Positions 9,477 to 19,184 are shown, numbered from the stretch's first letter. The stretch is DNA of 47,221 nt from Verrucomicrobiota bacterium (GCA_023386835.1 JAEWIY010000117.1:1-47221); one strand, 5' to 3'. The notes: generated by a model not told the origin, from the sequence alone. Translations and numbers: made by a program.

Positions 9477-10895
9477 TCAGAGGAACTCCAAGCCCCAAGC
9501 GCGCTTGGCGTAGCCGTACGTGACCGCCGGCACCTGATCCACTCGCGCCAAAGCGTCCGCAAGCGATCCGCTGCCGTACGTGTCTTCGAACTCAGCCACC
9601 GCGGCGGCGTATTCCTTCAGCAACTGCTGCTTCACGGCGGCCTCGACGAAGGCGTGCTCGAGAGAGTTGCGACCGAGCGCGACGATCTCGTCCCACGAGA
9701 GGTTAAAAGCGGTCACGGCCGTGTAGTACTCATCCGTGAGGTTGCTGTCCCACATGCCGCGATCGTCGGTGTTGAGGCAAACGGGTACGCCCGTGCGGAG
9801 CAGTTCAGGGAAAGGGTGCTGTTGCAGATCCGGCGCGTATTCAAGCAATTGATTCGAGATCAGGTTGATCTCCACGAGTGTGCGACCGGACTGCTGGAGC
9901 AGCAGGAGGGTGTCCGGATCCTGCAGCAGGTTGACGCCATGACCGATGCGGCGCGCGCCGAGCAGGAGCGTATCGCGAATGTGGAAGTCCGGTCCGTCCA
10001 TCTCGCCGGCGTGGATCGCGAGCGGCAACGTGGGGAAGCGCGACCGCAAGGAGCGATAGGTTTCCAGGAAACGGCGCGGATAGCCTCGTCCGTTCTCCTC
10101 GATGCCGGCCATGTTCATCCCCACCCAGCGATCGCGATGCGCGCTGACCCAGGCGTAGTCCTCCGCGAGGTGTTGTTCGGCTCGCGGGGCGAAGCGGAGC
10201 ACAACAGAGAGAAATCGAACCGTCACGCCGGTGGCGGCGGCGTCGGGCTGTCGCAGCCGCTCCTCCAGCAGCACAAGCGTTTCCTCCCGGGCCAGCGCAC
10301 GGCCGTCGTTGGTGGAGCAACCATCAACATCAAACATGGCTTCCAGGTACCGCACACCCTCCGCGCCGTACGCCTTCAGATTCCGAACGAGGAGCTCGAT
10401 GCGCACGTGCGGATTTCGATTGATGTCACCGAGCCGCGGCCAGTGGGCGTCGAAGAATTCGCGCCGCCCCTCACCGGGTGCGTCGAGCCGGAAAGCGTTG
10501 AGCCAGTCAGTGCGCTCGGCCTCCGTCAGTTCGTCCAGCGGCACGTATTCACGACGCACCGACTCGGTGAGTTGGTCGTAAGTGAACTGGCGGATCGTGT
10601 GGAAGCGCGCGGTCGGGGCGATCGCGTCGGCCGCCGCGCTGAAGCGCGCGCGGGTGTAGAATCGATCACCGCCGGTCAGCAACGGATTCGTCAGCACGTC
10701 CCACATCCACTCGGCGCGGTTGGAGCCGCTGGAGTGGTGGTGCAGGTCGCCGCCCTTGGGCAGGGCGTAGAGCAACTGATACAGCTGCCGCGGCGTGGCC
10801 TCGCGTCGCAGGTCGTCGAAGCGGCGGGAGAAGTCGGCACCGACGGCAAGGGTGGCGGAGAGCAGGAGACAACCGACAACGTTGCTGAACCTCAT
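9477..10895 (-). CDS. Exported adenosine-deaminase-like amidohydrolase
   Basis: A 472-residue protein with a signal peptide (MRFSNVVGCLLLSATLAVGA) and an amidohydrolase barrel of the adenosine/AMP deaminase group. Zinc and catalytic motifs are present: H-x-H (H52/H54 in GGDLHHHSSG), HAGE, RIGHG and NTDDRGM. An exported, rather long member resembles secreted adenosine deaminases (ADGF type), which deaminate extracellular adenosine to inosine. It is transcribed away from the metal operon, alone; its 3' end is 25 bases from the converging operon end. Confidence 0.85.
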   Translation of the reverse strand: MRFSNVVGCLLLSATLAVGADFSRRFDDLRREATPRQLYQLLYALPKGGDLHHHSSGSNRAEWMWDVLTNPLLTGGDRFYTRARFSAAADAIAPTARFHTIRQFTYDQLTESVRREYVPLDELTEAERTDWLNAFRLDAPGEGRREFFDAHWPRLGDINRNPHVRIELLVRNLKAYGAEGVRYLEAMFDVDGCSTNDGRALAREETLVLLEERLRQPDAAATGVTVRFLSVVLRFAPRAEQHLAEDYAWVSAHRDRWVGMNMAGIEENGRGYPRRFLETYRSLRSRFPTLPLAIHAGEMDGPDFHIRDTLLLGARRIGHGVNLLQDPDTLLLLQQSGRTLVEINLISNQLLEYAPDLQQHPFPELLRTGVPVCLNTDDRGMWDSNLTDEYYTAVTAFNLSWDEIVALGRNSLEHAFVEAAVKQQLLKEYAAAVAEFEDTYGSGSLADALARVDQVPAVTYGYAKRAWGLEFL

Positions 10896-11013
10896 GGCGC
10901 GACCACAGGATGGCCGTTCCAGCGCGGCAAATCAAAACCTCACGCCACGCTTTGGAGGGATCGATCGCCCGTGATCTCTATTTGCGCACGGAGAGCGCGG
11001 CGCCGCGGAACGT

Positions 11014-12066
11014 TTACTTGCGCCGCTTCGATGCGCCGTTGGACGACTGGTCGCGCAGGGTCGGACCTTCCACCCAAGCGGCGGCGATCGTGGTGGTGGA
11101 GGGGTGCTCCGGCACGCCGTACTCGTTGCGATGCAACTGCGCGATCAGGAGCTCCATGCCGCGGCCACCGAGAAGCCGCGGCTGCAGGTCGAGACCGGCG
11201 CAGGCTTCGGAGTTGCTGGTGATATTCAGGCAACAGAAACCGTGTGTCGCCGGAATCCGTGCGCCACATTCCTCCATCCAGCGCATCACTTCGGCGCGGT
11301 GGCAGAGCACCACGTCCGGCTGCTCGCGTTTGAACCACGCCATGAAGGCGTCGCGATCCAGCGAATCCTGCACGAGCGGAGGCAGGTGGGCGAACGTGTC
11401 GTCGTATTCGTGATACGTGCGGAAAGCGGCTTCCCAGCGGTGCAGCAAGCGCGCATCCACCTCGGTCGGCAGCGCCAGGCCCGGACGGCGATAACCCAGC
11501 GCGTGCAGCTGCTGCAGCGCCAGGATCATCGAACGGTAGTGATCCGGGCAGACACTGTGCAGGGCGGGGCGCTCGATGATGTAATCGGAATACACGCCCG
11601 CGTAGTGACTCCAGTTCAGCCCGCTCAGATCGGGATTGTGGCCGACGGGAAGAAGGAAAACCCCGCGGATGCCACGGGCGCGTAGGATCGTGTCGAGACG
11701 GGCGTCGGAAATGTTGTGCTGACCCGTGACGATGGTTTCAGCCTTGAAGCCGAGTTCGTTGGCGCGGGAGGCCGCGCCTTTTGCCAGTTCGTTGTGATAA
11801 CGCGTCGCGCTCGGCGCGCGTCCCCCGGGTCCGTCGAGGTCGAGAATGGCCAGCACGCCCCGGAACGTGCCGGACCGGGACCGTCGCATTTCGGACATCA
11901 ATGCGCCTGCGAGCGGATTGAGCCGGTAGCCTGCCTGCTGAGCTGCTCGTTTGACTCGATCGCGGGTTTTCGGGTTGACGCGCGGGCTGTCCCGCAGCGC
12001 CTCGGAGACGGTGGTGTGAGACAGGCCCAGGCCCCGGGCGAGCTCGCGGAGAGAGGGGGAAGACAT
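11014..12066 (-). CDS. LacI-family transcriptional regulator
   Basis: A 350-residue regulator. Residues 1-55 are the DNA-binding helix-turn-helix plus hinge helix (SLRELARGLGLSHTTVSEALRDSPRVNPKTRDRVKRAA...LNPLAGALMSEMR). The rest is a periplasmic-binding-protein-like sugar domain (GVFLLPVG, YRPGLALP, PDVVLCHRAEVM, LDLQPRLLGGRGMELL). ATG 12066 is chosen because it directly starts the HTH. It is the last gene of a run of co-oriented carbohydrate genes, and a copy of the locus palindrome lies just upstream, pointing to autoregulation and control of the locus. Confidence 0.92.
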   Translation of the reverse strand: MSSPSLRELARGLGLSHTTVSEALRDSPRVNPKTRDRVKRAAQQAGYRLNPLAGALMSEMRRSRSGTFRGVLAILDLDGPGGRAPSATRYHNELAKGAASRANELGFKAETIVTGQHNISDARLDTILRARGIRGVFLLPVGHNPDLSGLNWSHYAGVYSDYIIERPALHSVCPDHYRSMILALQQLHALGYRRPGLALPTEVDARLLHRWEAAFRTYHEYDDTFAHLPPLVQDSLDRDAFMAWFKREQPDVVLCHRAEVMRWMEECGARIPATHGFCCLNITSNSEACAGLDLQPRLLGGRGMELLIAQLHRNEYGVPEHPSTTTIAAAWVEGPTLRDQSSNGASKRRK

Positions 12067-12075
12067 CAGGGACGG

Positions 12076-12086
12076 TTGACTGTAAG
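12076..12086. promoter_or_regulatory. Putative LacI-regulator operator (imperfect CTTAC-N-GTAAG)
   Basis: TTGACTGTAAG lies 10 bases upstream of the LacI gene start and matches the CTTAC-N-GTAAG palindrome seen at 16895 and 23078 in 8 of 10 arm positions. The right half-site (GTAAGA) is intact and the left is degenerate. Consistent with autoregulation. Confidence 0.4.
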
Positions 12087-12138
12087 ATAAGCCGGCCAAC
12101 CCAGGTTGACCAGCTTCATTTGCCGCGGCTGGGCGGGA

Positions 12139-14172
12139 TCAGCGAACGGTCGTAGGCGCGTCCAATCGGATCACCGCCACACCCAGCGGTGACAGGGAGA
12201 CGCTGCCTTCCACGGACCGGTTACCCAACAATTCGACACCCGCCCACGAACGGATGGAAACGTCGACCGCGTGGTCACCGTGGTTGAGCAAGAAGAGAAA
12301 GCGCTCGTTGCCGCGCGTGCGCAGGGTCGCTTCGACTCCCGCCGGAGTCTTCAGCACCGGGGCCACTGCGGCCGCGTCGACCATGGGCTGCAGCACGGCA
12401 CTCATTCCGGTCTCCGTGGGCTCCGTCCCGAGGTAGTAAGCCGTCCCCTTCGCAAACCGATGGCGAGTCAGCGCCGGACGACCTGCGAAGAAGTCCTGGG
12501 TGTAGGTCGCCAGGACCTCCGCACCTTCGGTCTCCAGGAGGTCGCACCAATGTTGCACGGCCGTTGCGGGAGCGCCATCCGCGAAGGTGATGAAGTTGTG
12601 CTGACCGGCCGGATACGGGCACCATTCCTCCACGCGCAGACCCAGGACCCGGCGCAGCCAGGCGGGAAAACCGCCGAGGACGATGTGCTCGTTTTCATCG
12701 ACGATGCCGGAGAAGTACGTGGCGAGCAACGTGCCGCCCGCGCTGACGTAGTCCTCCAGGTTTTGCGCGTGCTCGCGGCGCAGCAGGTACAGGAGAGGTG
12801 CGATGACGAGGTTGTAGCCTTTCAGGTCGCCACCGGGAGGAACGAAGTCGACGCCGATGTTGTGCTCGTAGAACCAGCGGTGCAACCGCCGCACCCAGCC
12901 GACGCAATCGACAACGCCCGGTTTGGACTCAAGGTCGCACGCCCACCAGTTCTCCCAGTCGAAGACGATCGCCACGGACGCGGGCAGGGGGCGAGAGCCG
13001 GCGAGCACCTGGAGCCGACTCAACTCGGCGCCGAGTGTGCGCACTTCGGCAAAGACGCGGCTGGTCTCGTGCGCGGTATGGGGCAGCAGGGCGCTGTGGA
13101 ACTTCTCCGCTCCGGCGCGTGACGCGCGCCATTGGAAGAACATCACGCCATCCGCGCCGCGAGCCACGGCCTGCAGGCTGTGCACCCGCATCAGTCCGGG
13201 ACGCTTCGGTCGGTTGACCGGACGCCAGTTGACCGCCGACGTCGCCTGTTCCATCAGCACCCAGGGTCGGTCGGGTTTCAGCGAACGCGTCAGGTCGTGT
13301 CCGATGGCCGCCCAGTGGCGGCCGGCGGCTTCATCCAACGGATCCGGATAGCTGTCCCACGCGGTGAAATCCACCTCCGGCGCCCACTTCCAGTGGTCGA
13401 GCGGACGGTGAAACGCCATGAAGTTGGTGGTGATCGGAACGTCTGGCGTGATTTCCCGCAGGATCTTCGCCTCGAGTTGATAGCAGGCGAGGAACGCGTC
13501 GCTGGTGAAACGACGGAAGTCGAGCTGTTGGGAAGGATTGGAGTGATACGGCGCCTTGCGCGGCGTGCAGATCTCGTCCCAGTCGTGATAAATCTGGCTC
13601 CAGAACGCGGTGCCCCACGCTTGGTTCAGCGCATCCAGCGTGCCGTAGCGCTGCTGCAACCAGCGCCGGAAGGCGACCGTACTCGCTTCGTTGTGACATT
13701 CGTGCAGGTGGCACGCGTACTCGTTGTTGATGTGCCAGGCGCGGAGCGCCGGGTGCCGACCGTAGCGCTCGGCCAGCTTGCGCACGAGAATTCCGGCCAG
13801 CCGACGGTAGTCTTCGCTCGACGGCGAGTAATGCTGGCGAGAACCCGGAAACAACGTCGTCCCGTTGGCATCGACTGGCAGCACGCCCGGGTAGGCCTTG
13901 GTCAGCCATGGTGGCGGCGAAGCGGTGGCCGTCGCCAGACAAACGTCGATCTCGTGCTGATGCAGCAAATCCAGCACCCGGTCGAGCCAGGCGAAATCAA
14001 ACTCTCCTTCGCGCGGCTGGATGCGGGCCCAGCTGAAAATGCCGACCGAGACCAGGTTCACCCCGGCCTCGCGCATCAAGCGCACATCCTCAAGCCAGAC
14101 GTCTTCCGGCCACTGTTCCGGGTTATAGTCGCCGCCGTAGTACAGGCGCTCGGGCAAACGAGGTGAACTCAT
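12139..14172 (-). CDS. GH42 beta-galactosidase
   Basis: A 677-residue glycoside hydrolase of family 42, which removes terminal beta-galactosyl residues by a retaining mechanism. The N-terminal barrel begins with YYGGDYNPEQWP. Predicted acid/base is Glu151 (HINNEYACH) and nucleophile Glu309 (WVLMEQATSAVNW). A cysteine/histidine patch after the acid/base (CHLHECH) resembles the metal site of some GH42 enzymes. A trimerisation domain (about 385-600) and small C-terminal beta domain follow. No signal peptide, so it probably acts on imported oligosaccharides. It lies 11 bases after the GH43-like gene, in the same transcription unit. Confidence 0.95.
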   Translation of the reverse strand: MSSPRLPERLYYGGDYNPEQWPEDVWLEDVRLMREAGVNLVSVGIFSWARIQPREGEFDFAWLDRVLDLLHQHEIDVCLATATASPPPWLTKAYPGVLPVDANGTTLFPGSRQHYSPSSEDYRRLAGILVRKLAERYGRHPALRAWHINNEYACHLHECHNEASTVAFRRWLQQRYGTLDALNQAWGTAFWSQIYHDWDEICTPRKAPYHSNPSQQLDFRRFTSDAFLACYQLEAKILREITPDVPITTNFMAFHRPLDHWKWAPEVDFTAWDSYPDPLDEAAGRHWAAIGHDLTRSLKPDRPWVLMEQATSAVNWRPVNRPKRPGLMRVHSLQAVARGADGVMFFQWRASRAGAEKFHSALLPHTAHETSRVFAEVRTLGAELSRLQVLAGSRPLPASVAIVFDWENWWACDLESKPGVVDCVGWVRRLHRWFYEHNIGVDFVPPGGDLKGYNLVIAPLLYLLRREHAQNLEDYVSAGGTLLATYFSGIVDENEHIVLGGFPAWLRRVLGLRVEEWCPYPAGQHNFITFADGAPATAVQHWCDLLETEGAEVLATYTQDFFAGRPALTRHRFAKGTAYYLGTEPTETGMSAVLQPMVDAAAVAPVLKTPAGVEATLRTRGNERFLFLLNHGDHAVDVSIRSWAGVELLGNRSVEGSVSLSPLGVAVIRLDAPTTVR

Positions 14173-14183
14173 GGCGTGCAGGC

Positions 14184-15197
14184 TTATTCCGCCGGGAGAT
14201 TACGCAAGCTGGCGAGCACGGTGGCGGGAACCGGGATCGCGGTGCCATGCCGCAGTCCGGCCGGCAACGAAAGTTCAGGCACGTCCTCCCACGTCTTGAA
14301 GTCGCGCGTCAGCCGCGCTTCGTAACGACGCTCTCGATACACGTCGTAGTAGACGATCACCGCATCGTCCACGTTGAGGGCGGTGGGGCCTTCAACCCAG
14401 TCGCCGGTGAACGGAGGCAGCAAGGGACCGAAGGGGCCGAGGAACGAGTCGGCGCGGGCGGTCCGCAGGTGCTTCTTCACGGGATCGCGGCGTTCGTCCT
14501 TGATCACCAGGTGGAGCGAACCGTCCGATGCGCGGGCGAACGTCGCATCGATCACGCTGAAACCCGGGTCGTAGAGCAGCCGTGCCGGAGTGAAGGTTCG
14601 CCAGTCCGTCGTGGTGCAGGCGTAGATCCGATGGTTATAGTTGTCCTCCGATTGCCCGGCGGTTTCGGGAAACCGACCTTCAACGGTGGAGGACCAGAAG
14701 AGCACGAACTCCTGCCGTCCGGCATCGTACACCACCTCCGGTGCCCAGCAGTTGCGGGTGCCCGGGATCGCCTGCATCACCGGGATTGCTCGTTGTTCGG
14801 ACCAGTGAATCAGGTCGCGGGAGTGGGCGTAACCGATGGTCTGCCCCTCCCACGCCGTGGTCCAAACGAGGTGGAAAGTGCCATCGGGGCCCTGCAGCAG
14901 GTGAGGGTCGCGCATCAACCGCGCTTCGCCCACCTCCGGTCGGAGCAGGCTCCGTGCGTTCGCGACGGCGTGCCAATGGCGGCCGTCGGTGCTCCACGCG
15001 AGTTTCAGCCCGTCGTCTCCACGTCCGGTGAAGTAGGAAAACACATACGCCCCGTCCGCTGCTCCGAGGGAGAGCGGAAGCAGCAACACGGCGAAGACAC
15101 CCAGCAGCGCAGCCAGAGGCGATAACCGGCGCGCAGGTGATGGCCGGCGTGAGTGCCGCACGCGCTCAGTCGAGGTGAAAGACCTCGGCAAGGTCAT
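14184..15197 (-). CDS. Exported GH43-like glycosidase (five-bladed propeller)
   Basis: A 337-residue protein with a hydrophobic signal segment (SPLAALLGVFAVLLLPLSLGAA) and a GH43-type beta-propeller: YVFSYFTGRGDDGLKLAWSTDG, RLMRDPHLLQGPDGTFHLVWTT, GYAHSRDLIHWSEQ, NCWAPEVVYD and DPGFSVIDATFARASDGSLHLV. Family 43 enzymes act on arabinose-, xylose- or galactose-containing chains. The coding start at 15197 overlaps the mutarotase gene by 32 bases; a GTG at 15161, 4 bases after the mutarotase stop, would remove the overlap and keep the signal peptide. Substrate inferred only from neighbours (rhamnose, galactose). Confidence 0.8.
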   Translation of the reverse strand: MTLPRSFTSTERVRHSRRPSPARRLSPLAALLGVFAVLLLPLSLGAADGAYVFSYFTGRGDDGLKLAWSTDGRHWHAVANARSLLRPEVGEARLMRDPHLLQGPDGTFHLVWTTAWEGQTIGYAHSRDLIHWSEQRAIPVMQAIPGTRNCWAPEVVYDAGRQEFVLFWSSTVEGRFPETAGQSEDNYNHRIYACTTTDWRTFTPARLLYDPGFSVIDATFARASDGSLHLVIKDERRDPVKKHLRTARADSFLGPFGPLLPPFTGDWVEGPTALNVDDAVIVYYDVYRERRYEARLTRDFKTWEDVPELSLPAGLRHGTAIPVPATVLASLRNLPAE

Positions 15198-15480
15198 GCG
15201 ACACCGGGCTGTGATCCGGATTGCTCGGCATTACGTCACCCATGTGTTTCCACCAACGTTGGCAGACTTCGGTCTGGGCGATCGCGGCCCAGCGGGCCTC
15301 GTCCTCAATTTCCACATACGCAAACAGCTGCCGCGTCTCCGGGTGGAGGAAGATCGAGTAGTTGTGCACACCGTGCTGCTTCAGCACGTCGGCCAACTCG
15401 CGCCAGATCGGTTGATGACGCCGGGCGTATTCGGCTTCCGCGCCCGGATTCACGCTCATCACAAAGGCCTTACGTAGCAT
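15166..15480 (-). CDS. rhaM: L-rhamnose mutarotase
   Basis: A 104-residue protein matching the RhaM/RhaU family nearly end to end: MLRKAFVMSVNPGAEAEYARRH, PIWRELADVLKQHGVHNYSIFL, FAYVEIEDEARW, CQRWWKHMGDVMP and a C-terminal EVFHLD. It interconverts the alpha and beta anomers of L-rhamnose before isomerisation. It overlaps the Gfo/Idh gene by 11 bases, so they are translated as a unit. Its presence is the best clue that the locus handles a rhamnose-containing glycan. The rest of the rhamnose pathway is not in the window. Confidence 0.95.
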   Translation of the reverse strand: MLRKAFVMSVNPGAEAEYARRHQPIWRELADVLKQHGVHNYSIFLHPETRQLFAYVEIEDEARWAAIAQTEVCQRWWKHMGDVMPSNPDHSPVSHDLAEVFHLD

Positions 15481-16690
15481 GGGGAGCAGGTGCGGCGTTG
15501 AGGGAGAACCCGGCGTCGGCCAGCGTCGAGCCGGAAAGTTGCGCGCGCAGCAGGGCCGACTCGAGGCCCTGCACGACCAACCACGGGGGCTGATTGGGGG
15601 TGTGCGGCGCGGCCACGATCAAATCCGATGGGACGCCAACCGGGCGTCCCGCGGCATGCACGGCTTCGATGAAGCGCGTGTGTGCCTCGGCGAGATCGGT
15701 GCCGCACACGGGATGCGACGGCTGCGCGAGCTTGGTCAGCACGTCCTTGAACATCTTTTCCCGCGTCGCATCGATGTCGGGCACGACGCGCACTTCGCGA
15801 CGGCCGCTGCGGGTCTCGAGAATGCAGCGCTCGCCGTGGTGCCATTCGACCGTGCCTTCTGAACCGACGATCGTGATGGTCGGCTCGAGGGTCGAGTCAG
15901 CGGTGTGACTGGCGCCGATCCAGAACTGGATGCCGTCCGCGCTGTGGGCACGGACCACGCTGGTATCGAACGTTTCGATCGCGTGGGCGCGCAGCAATTC
16001 GGCGGTGTCGATCTCCACGGTCGCGCTTTCCTGCGGCGTGGGGCCGGCGAAGTAGAGGCAGAGATTAACGAAGTGGGCGAAGGCGTTGTTGAGCAGCGAA
16101 TCCTTCACCGGTGCGTCGTCCGCCGTGAGCCGACCGGCCCAATGATTGCGCGTGAAATACGCCTGCCCGCGCGGCCAAAGGCCGAGGAACCGCACGGACT
16201 GCAGCCGGCCAATGGCGCCACGGCAGAGTTTCTGTTTGAGCCACTGGTTGACCGGGCAGTAGATGTCCTGGAAGCCGACGGCCACCCAGCGTCCCGTCTC
16301 GCGCTCCGCCGCACGGATACGTGCGACTTCTTCGAGTGATCCGGCCAACGGCTTTTCCACCAGCACCTGCGCGCCGGAGCGGAGGGCGGCGATCGACATG
16401 CGCGCGTGCCACTGGATGCCGGTGGGGATCAGGCACAGGTCGATCTGCCCCGCGAGTTCTTCCAGCATCCGCGTGTAATCGCGGTAGATCCTGGTACCGT
16501 GACTGCGGAGCTCGGCCTCGTTGGCTTGCTCCTCGTCGGGATTGATGACGACAGCGGCGACCAGGTCCAGCGCGCCGCGATCGCGAGCGGCCCGGACCAG
16601 GGCCAGATAGATGCTGCCGTAACCGGAGACGCCGATCAGTGCCACCCGGGGACGGGCGGCTTTCGGCGCGGAGGGAGAACCCGAAACCAT
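15470..16690 (-). CDS. Gfo/Idh/MocA-family NAD(P)-dependent oxidoreductase
   Basis: A 406-residue predicted sugar or sugar-derivative dehydrogenase. The Rossmann opening VALIGVSGYGSIYL carries the nucleotide-binding glycines and VLVEKPLAGSLEEVARI is the EKP catalytic motif; the C-terminal half is the usual alpha/beta substrate domain. Start ATG 16690 follows from where the Rossmann fold begins; the frame extends upstream with an unconvincing leader. It is the first gene of the Gfo/Idh-rhaM-GH43-GH42-lacI run, and the 19-base palindrome lies about 200 bases before it. Confidence 0.88.
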   Translation of the reverse strand: MVSGSPSAPKAARPRVALIGVSGYGSIYLALVRAARDRGALDLVAAVVINPDEEQANEAELRSHGTRIYRDYTRMLEELAGQIDLCLIPTGIQWHARMSIAALRSGAQVLVEKPLAGSLEEVARIRAAERETGRWVAVGFQDIYCPVNQWLKQKLCRGAIGRLQSVRFLGLWPRGQAYFTRNHWAGRLTADDAPVKDSLLNNAFAHFVNLCLYFAGPTPQESATVEIDTAELLRAHAIETFDTSVVRAHSADGIQFWIGASHTADSTLEPTITIVGSEGTVEWHHGERCILETRSGRREVRVVPDIDATREKMFKDVLTKLAQPSHPVCGTDLAEAHTRFIEAVHAAGRPVGVPSDLIVAAPHTPNQPPWLVVQGLESALLRAQLSGSTLADAGFSLNAAPAPHAT

Positions 16691-16894
16691 GGGAAAATCA
16701 AAGCGCGAAGGCAGGCCGGCAGGGGACCGACCGGCTGGTCGACTCGCCAACCGTCAGCGAATCGAAACTTTGGATACAGGCGGGAACGGGCATCGAAGCG
16801 AGGGCGCGAGGCATGGAAGCGGCGCCGTCGACCGGCGCGTCTGGGGGCTTGGCCAAGACTTTGCGAAGCCCGCATCGGGCCCGCGATGGGCGGC

Positions 16895-16913
16895 GTCTCT
16901 TACAGTAAGAGAC
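16895..16913. promoter_or_regulatory. Perfect 19-base palindrome, putative LacI operator
   Basis: GTCTCTTAC-A-GTAAGAGAC is a perfect 9+1+9 inverted repeat between the TPR gene stop and the Gfo/Idh gene. Its core recurs at 23078 before the TonB receptor gene and, degenerate, at 12076 before the LacI gene. A LacI operator is the best reading. The alternative, a terminator for the TPR gene, is weakened by the absence of a T-run on either side. Confidence 0.6.
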
Positions 16914-19121
16914 TCACCGGGGCGCCGGCCTTCGTCCGGCCCGAAGCTCCCGGGCCAGGGAAAGATTTCGCTGCAGCGTGGCGTCCTCGGGATGTTCGCT
17001 CAGCAGGGCTTCGTAGCCGGCGATGGCAGCGTCGTACTGCCCCGTCGCCAGCTGGCAGTTCGCGAGATTGGCGCGTGCGCCCAAATGGGAAGGCGCGAGC
17101 ATCAGGGCGCGTTGGTAGTCCTGCATCGCGTCGGCGTAGCGTTCCTGCCGCGCGGCCAGGTTGCCCCGTGCGTACCACGCTTCAACAAGCTCGGGCTGGA
17201 GTTGCAGCGCCTGTGCGAATGCCGACGCGGCCACGTCGAGGCGGCCCTGTCGAGCCTGCAGGTTCCCCCAAGCCAGCAACGCCTCAGGCCAGTCGGATCG
17301 CAAGCGCATGGCTTCCCGCAGGGAAGACTCTGCGTCCGCCCACTGGCCGTTCCGCTCATGAGCCATGGCGAGGTGATAGTGGGCGGGAGCAAGTGTCGGT
17401 GACTTGGCCACCACCTGCCGCAGTTCGGAGAGGGCTTCGCTGGTCCGGCCCTGCTGCAGCAACAACGCCGCACGATTGGTGCGAGCATCGTGAGCGGCGG
17501 GATCGGCCGCCAGGACCTGGTTGTATTCAGTGAGGGCTTCTTCGGCTCGCCCAAGCTGCGTCAGAACGTGTCCCAGGTTGACCCGGGCATCCTGATTCGC
17601 GGGGGCGGCCGACAACGCCGCGCGCAGGTGCGTTTCGGCTTCGGACCAGCGTCCCGACGCGATGGCGACGCTGGCGAGATTGGCGTGGGCGAACGCGTGT
17701 TGCGGATTGAGCGCGAGTGCGCGTTCGTAGGCTGTGGCTGCTTCCTGGTCGCGACCGGCCTGATGCAGCGCGAGCCCTAGATTATTCCAGGCCCGGGCGT
17801 TCTCCGGACGGCGTTCCGTCGTCTGCTGCCAGAGTGCGACGGGGTCGGAATAGATTCCGTTGCGGGCGAAGGTCAGCGCGCCCAAGGCCAGCACGAGCAC
17901 TGTGCCAAGGGCGGCGATCTCGCCGGCTCGCCGGCGCCGCGCGAGGAACCACCAGAAAGCGGTGACCGGTGCGGCCAACGCGAGGTACATCCGATGTTCG
18001 GCCATCGTTTGTGTCGCGACCGGCACGAAGCTCGAGCTCGGTGCCAGGGCCAGGAAAAACCAGGCGCCGAGAAATCCGATCCGTGGATACCGGCGCAGCG
18101 TCCAAACGGTTCCCGCCAGAAGCAGGCCGACGAGCAGAAGCTGTGGCACGACCGACCACGGGTCCGGCACGACCACGGCGCCGTAATCAAAAACCTGCGA
18201 CACCGGCGATACGATCAGGCGGAGGTAGCGCACGATCGCGTCGGCCTGCGTGCAGAGGTATTCCAGGACGCCCACCGCCGAATCGAAACCGGCGGAGTCG
18301 CCTCGCCCGCGATTGCCGACGACGAGCACGCCCAGCAGAATCCAAGTGGCGGCGGACGCGAGATGGAAGCCGCGGCGTTGCGTCCACGCGGCACGAAACG
18401 ATCCGGCGGCGAAGGTTCGGTCGTAAAGGAGCACCAGGATCGGCGCCATGACCGCCGTTTCCTTTGTCGCCATGCCGAAGGCACACGCGGCCACGCTCAG
18501 GGCAAACCAGGCCCTTCGCTGCGTGGGCGTGGCGGAAAGCCCGCGGGCCAAGGCGTACAACGTCAGCAGCACGAAAGCGGCCGCGAGCGACTCGGCGCGT
18601 TGCGCCACGTAGGTGACGGCGCCGGTCTGCAGCGGATGCAGGCTCCACGTGAGCGCGATCAGCGCCGCCAGCCCGTCTGAGGACGCCTGGCGAGTCGGTG
18701 TGGCGGGTCCTGTAGGGGGAGCTACGCCCCGCAGCGTTCGCCGAAGCAGGCCGAACAGCAGCAGGGTGGCCGCGAGATGGATCGCGAGGTTGGTGAGATG
18801 GTAACCTTCAACGCTGAGGCCGCTGATCGCGTAGTTGAGCGCGAACGACAGGTTGAGGATCGGGCGCCCGCTGACCGTCTCACCTTCCGTGGACGGAGGG
18901 GTCAGCCAGTTGAACGTTCCCGCGTTGGGCAGGCTGGGGTTACGGACGATCGCATCATGATCATCGAGCAGGAACGGCGCGTGCCACGTGTTGGCGTAGG
19001 CCAGCCCGACGAGGACAACGATGATCAACGCCAACCACGGGTTCGCGCCGGCCCGATCCTCACCGGAGGCGGGCTCCGTGCGGGTGGTGGGCGTCGGCGA
19101 TCGAGTGGGGCGAGCCTTCAT
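16914..19121 (-). CDS. Polytopic membrane protein with C-terminal TPR repeats (TMTC/DUF1736-like)
   Basis: A 735-residue protein. Residues about 30-420 hold ten or so hydrophobic segments with motifs common in TMTC-like or GT-C-like proteins (LDDHDAIVRNPSL near the first lumenal loop, SWRxLHPLQT-like SLHPLQTGAVTYVAQRAE, MATKETAVMAPILVLLYD). Residues about 440-735 hold eight or nine TPR units (ARAWNNLGLALHQAGRDQEAATAYERAL and repeats of that pattern). The family is linked to protein O-mannosylation or glycan assembly in eukaryotes; the bacterial role is unknown. It sits between the TonB receptor and the glycosidase genes in the same direction. Confidence 0.82.
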   Translation of the reverse strand: MKARPTRSPTPTTRTEPASGEDRAGANPWLALIIVVLVGLAYANTWHAPFLLDDHDAIVRNPSLPNAGTFNWLTPPSTEGETVSGRPILNLSFALNYAISGLSVEGYHLTNLAIHLAATLLLFGLLRRTLRGVAPPTGPATPTRQASSDGLAALIALTWSLHPLQTGAVTYVAQRAESLAAAFVLLTLYALARGLSATPTQRRAWFALSVAACAFGMATKETAVMAPILVLLYDRTFAAGSFRAAWTQRRGFHLASAATWILLGVLVVGNRGRGDSAGFDSAVGVLEYLCTQADAIVRYLRLIVSPVSQVFDYGAVVVPDPWSVVPQLLLVGLLLAGTVWTLRRYPRIGFLGAWFFLALAPSSSFVPVATQTMAEHRMYLALAAPVTAFWWFLARRRRAGEIAALGTVLVLALGALTFARNGIYSDPVALWQQTTERRPENARAWNNLGLALHQAGRDQEAATAYERALALNPQHAFAHANLASVAIASGRWSEAETHLRAALSAAPANQDARVNLGHVLTQLGRAEEALTEYNQVLAADPAAHDARTNRAALLLQQGRTSEALSELRQVVAKSPTLAPAHYHLAMAHERNGQWADAESSLREAMRLRSDWPEALLAWGNLQARQGRLDVAASAFAQALQLQPELVEAWYARGNLAARQERYADAMQDYQRALMLAPSHLGARANLANCQLATGQYDAAIAGYEALLSEHPEDATLQRNLSLARELRAGRRPAPR

Positions 19122-19184
19122 CGGTCGGTGGAAAGCGGATACGGAAGCCGGCTCGGCGGCAACGCCGCTTGCGCCGAAAAGAAA

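Noticed and set aside
9387..11222. A 611-codon plus-strand frame across the adenosine-deaminase-like gene
   Set aside because: It spans the end of one real gene, all of another and part of a third in antisense; no motifs.
16895..16913. Terminator of the TPR gene
   Set aside because: No T-run on either side, and the core recurs upstream of two other genes, so an operator is more likely.
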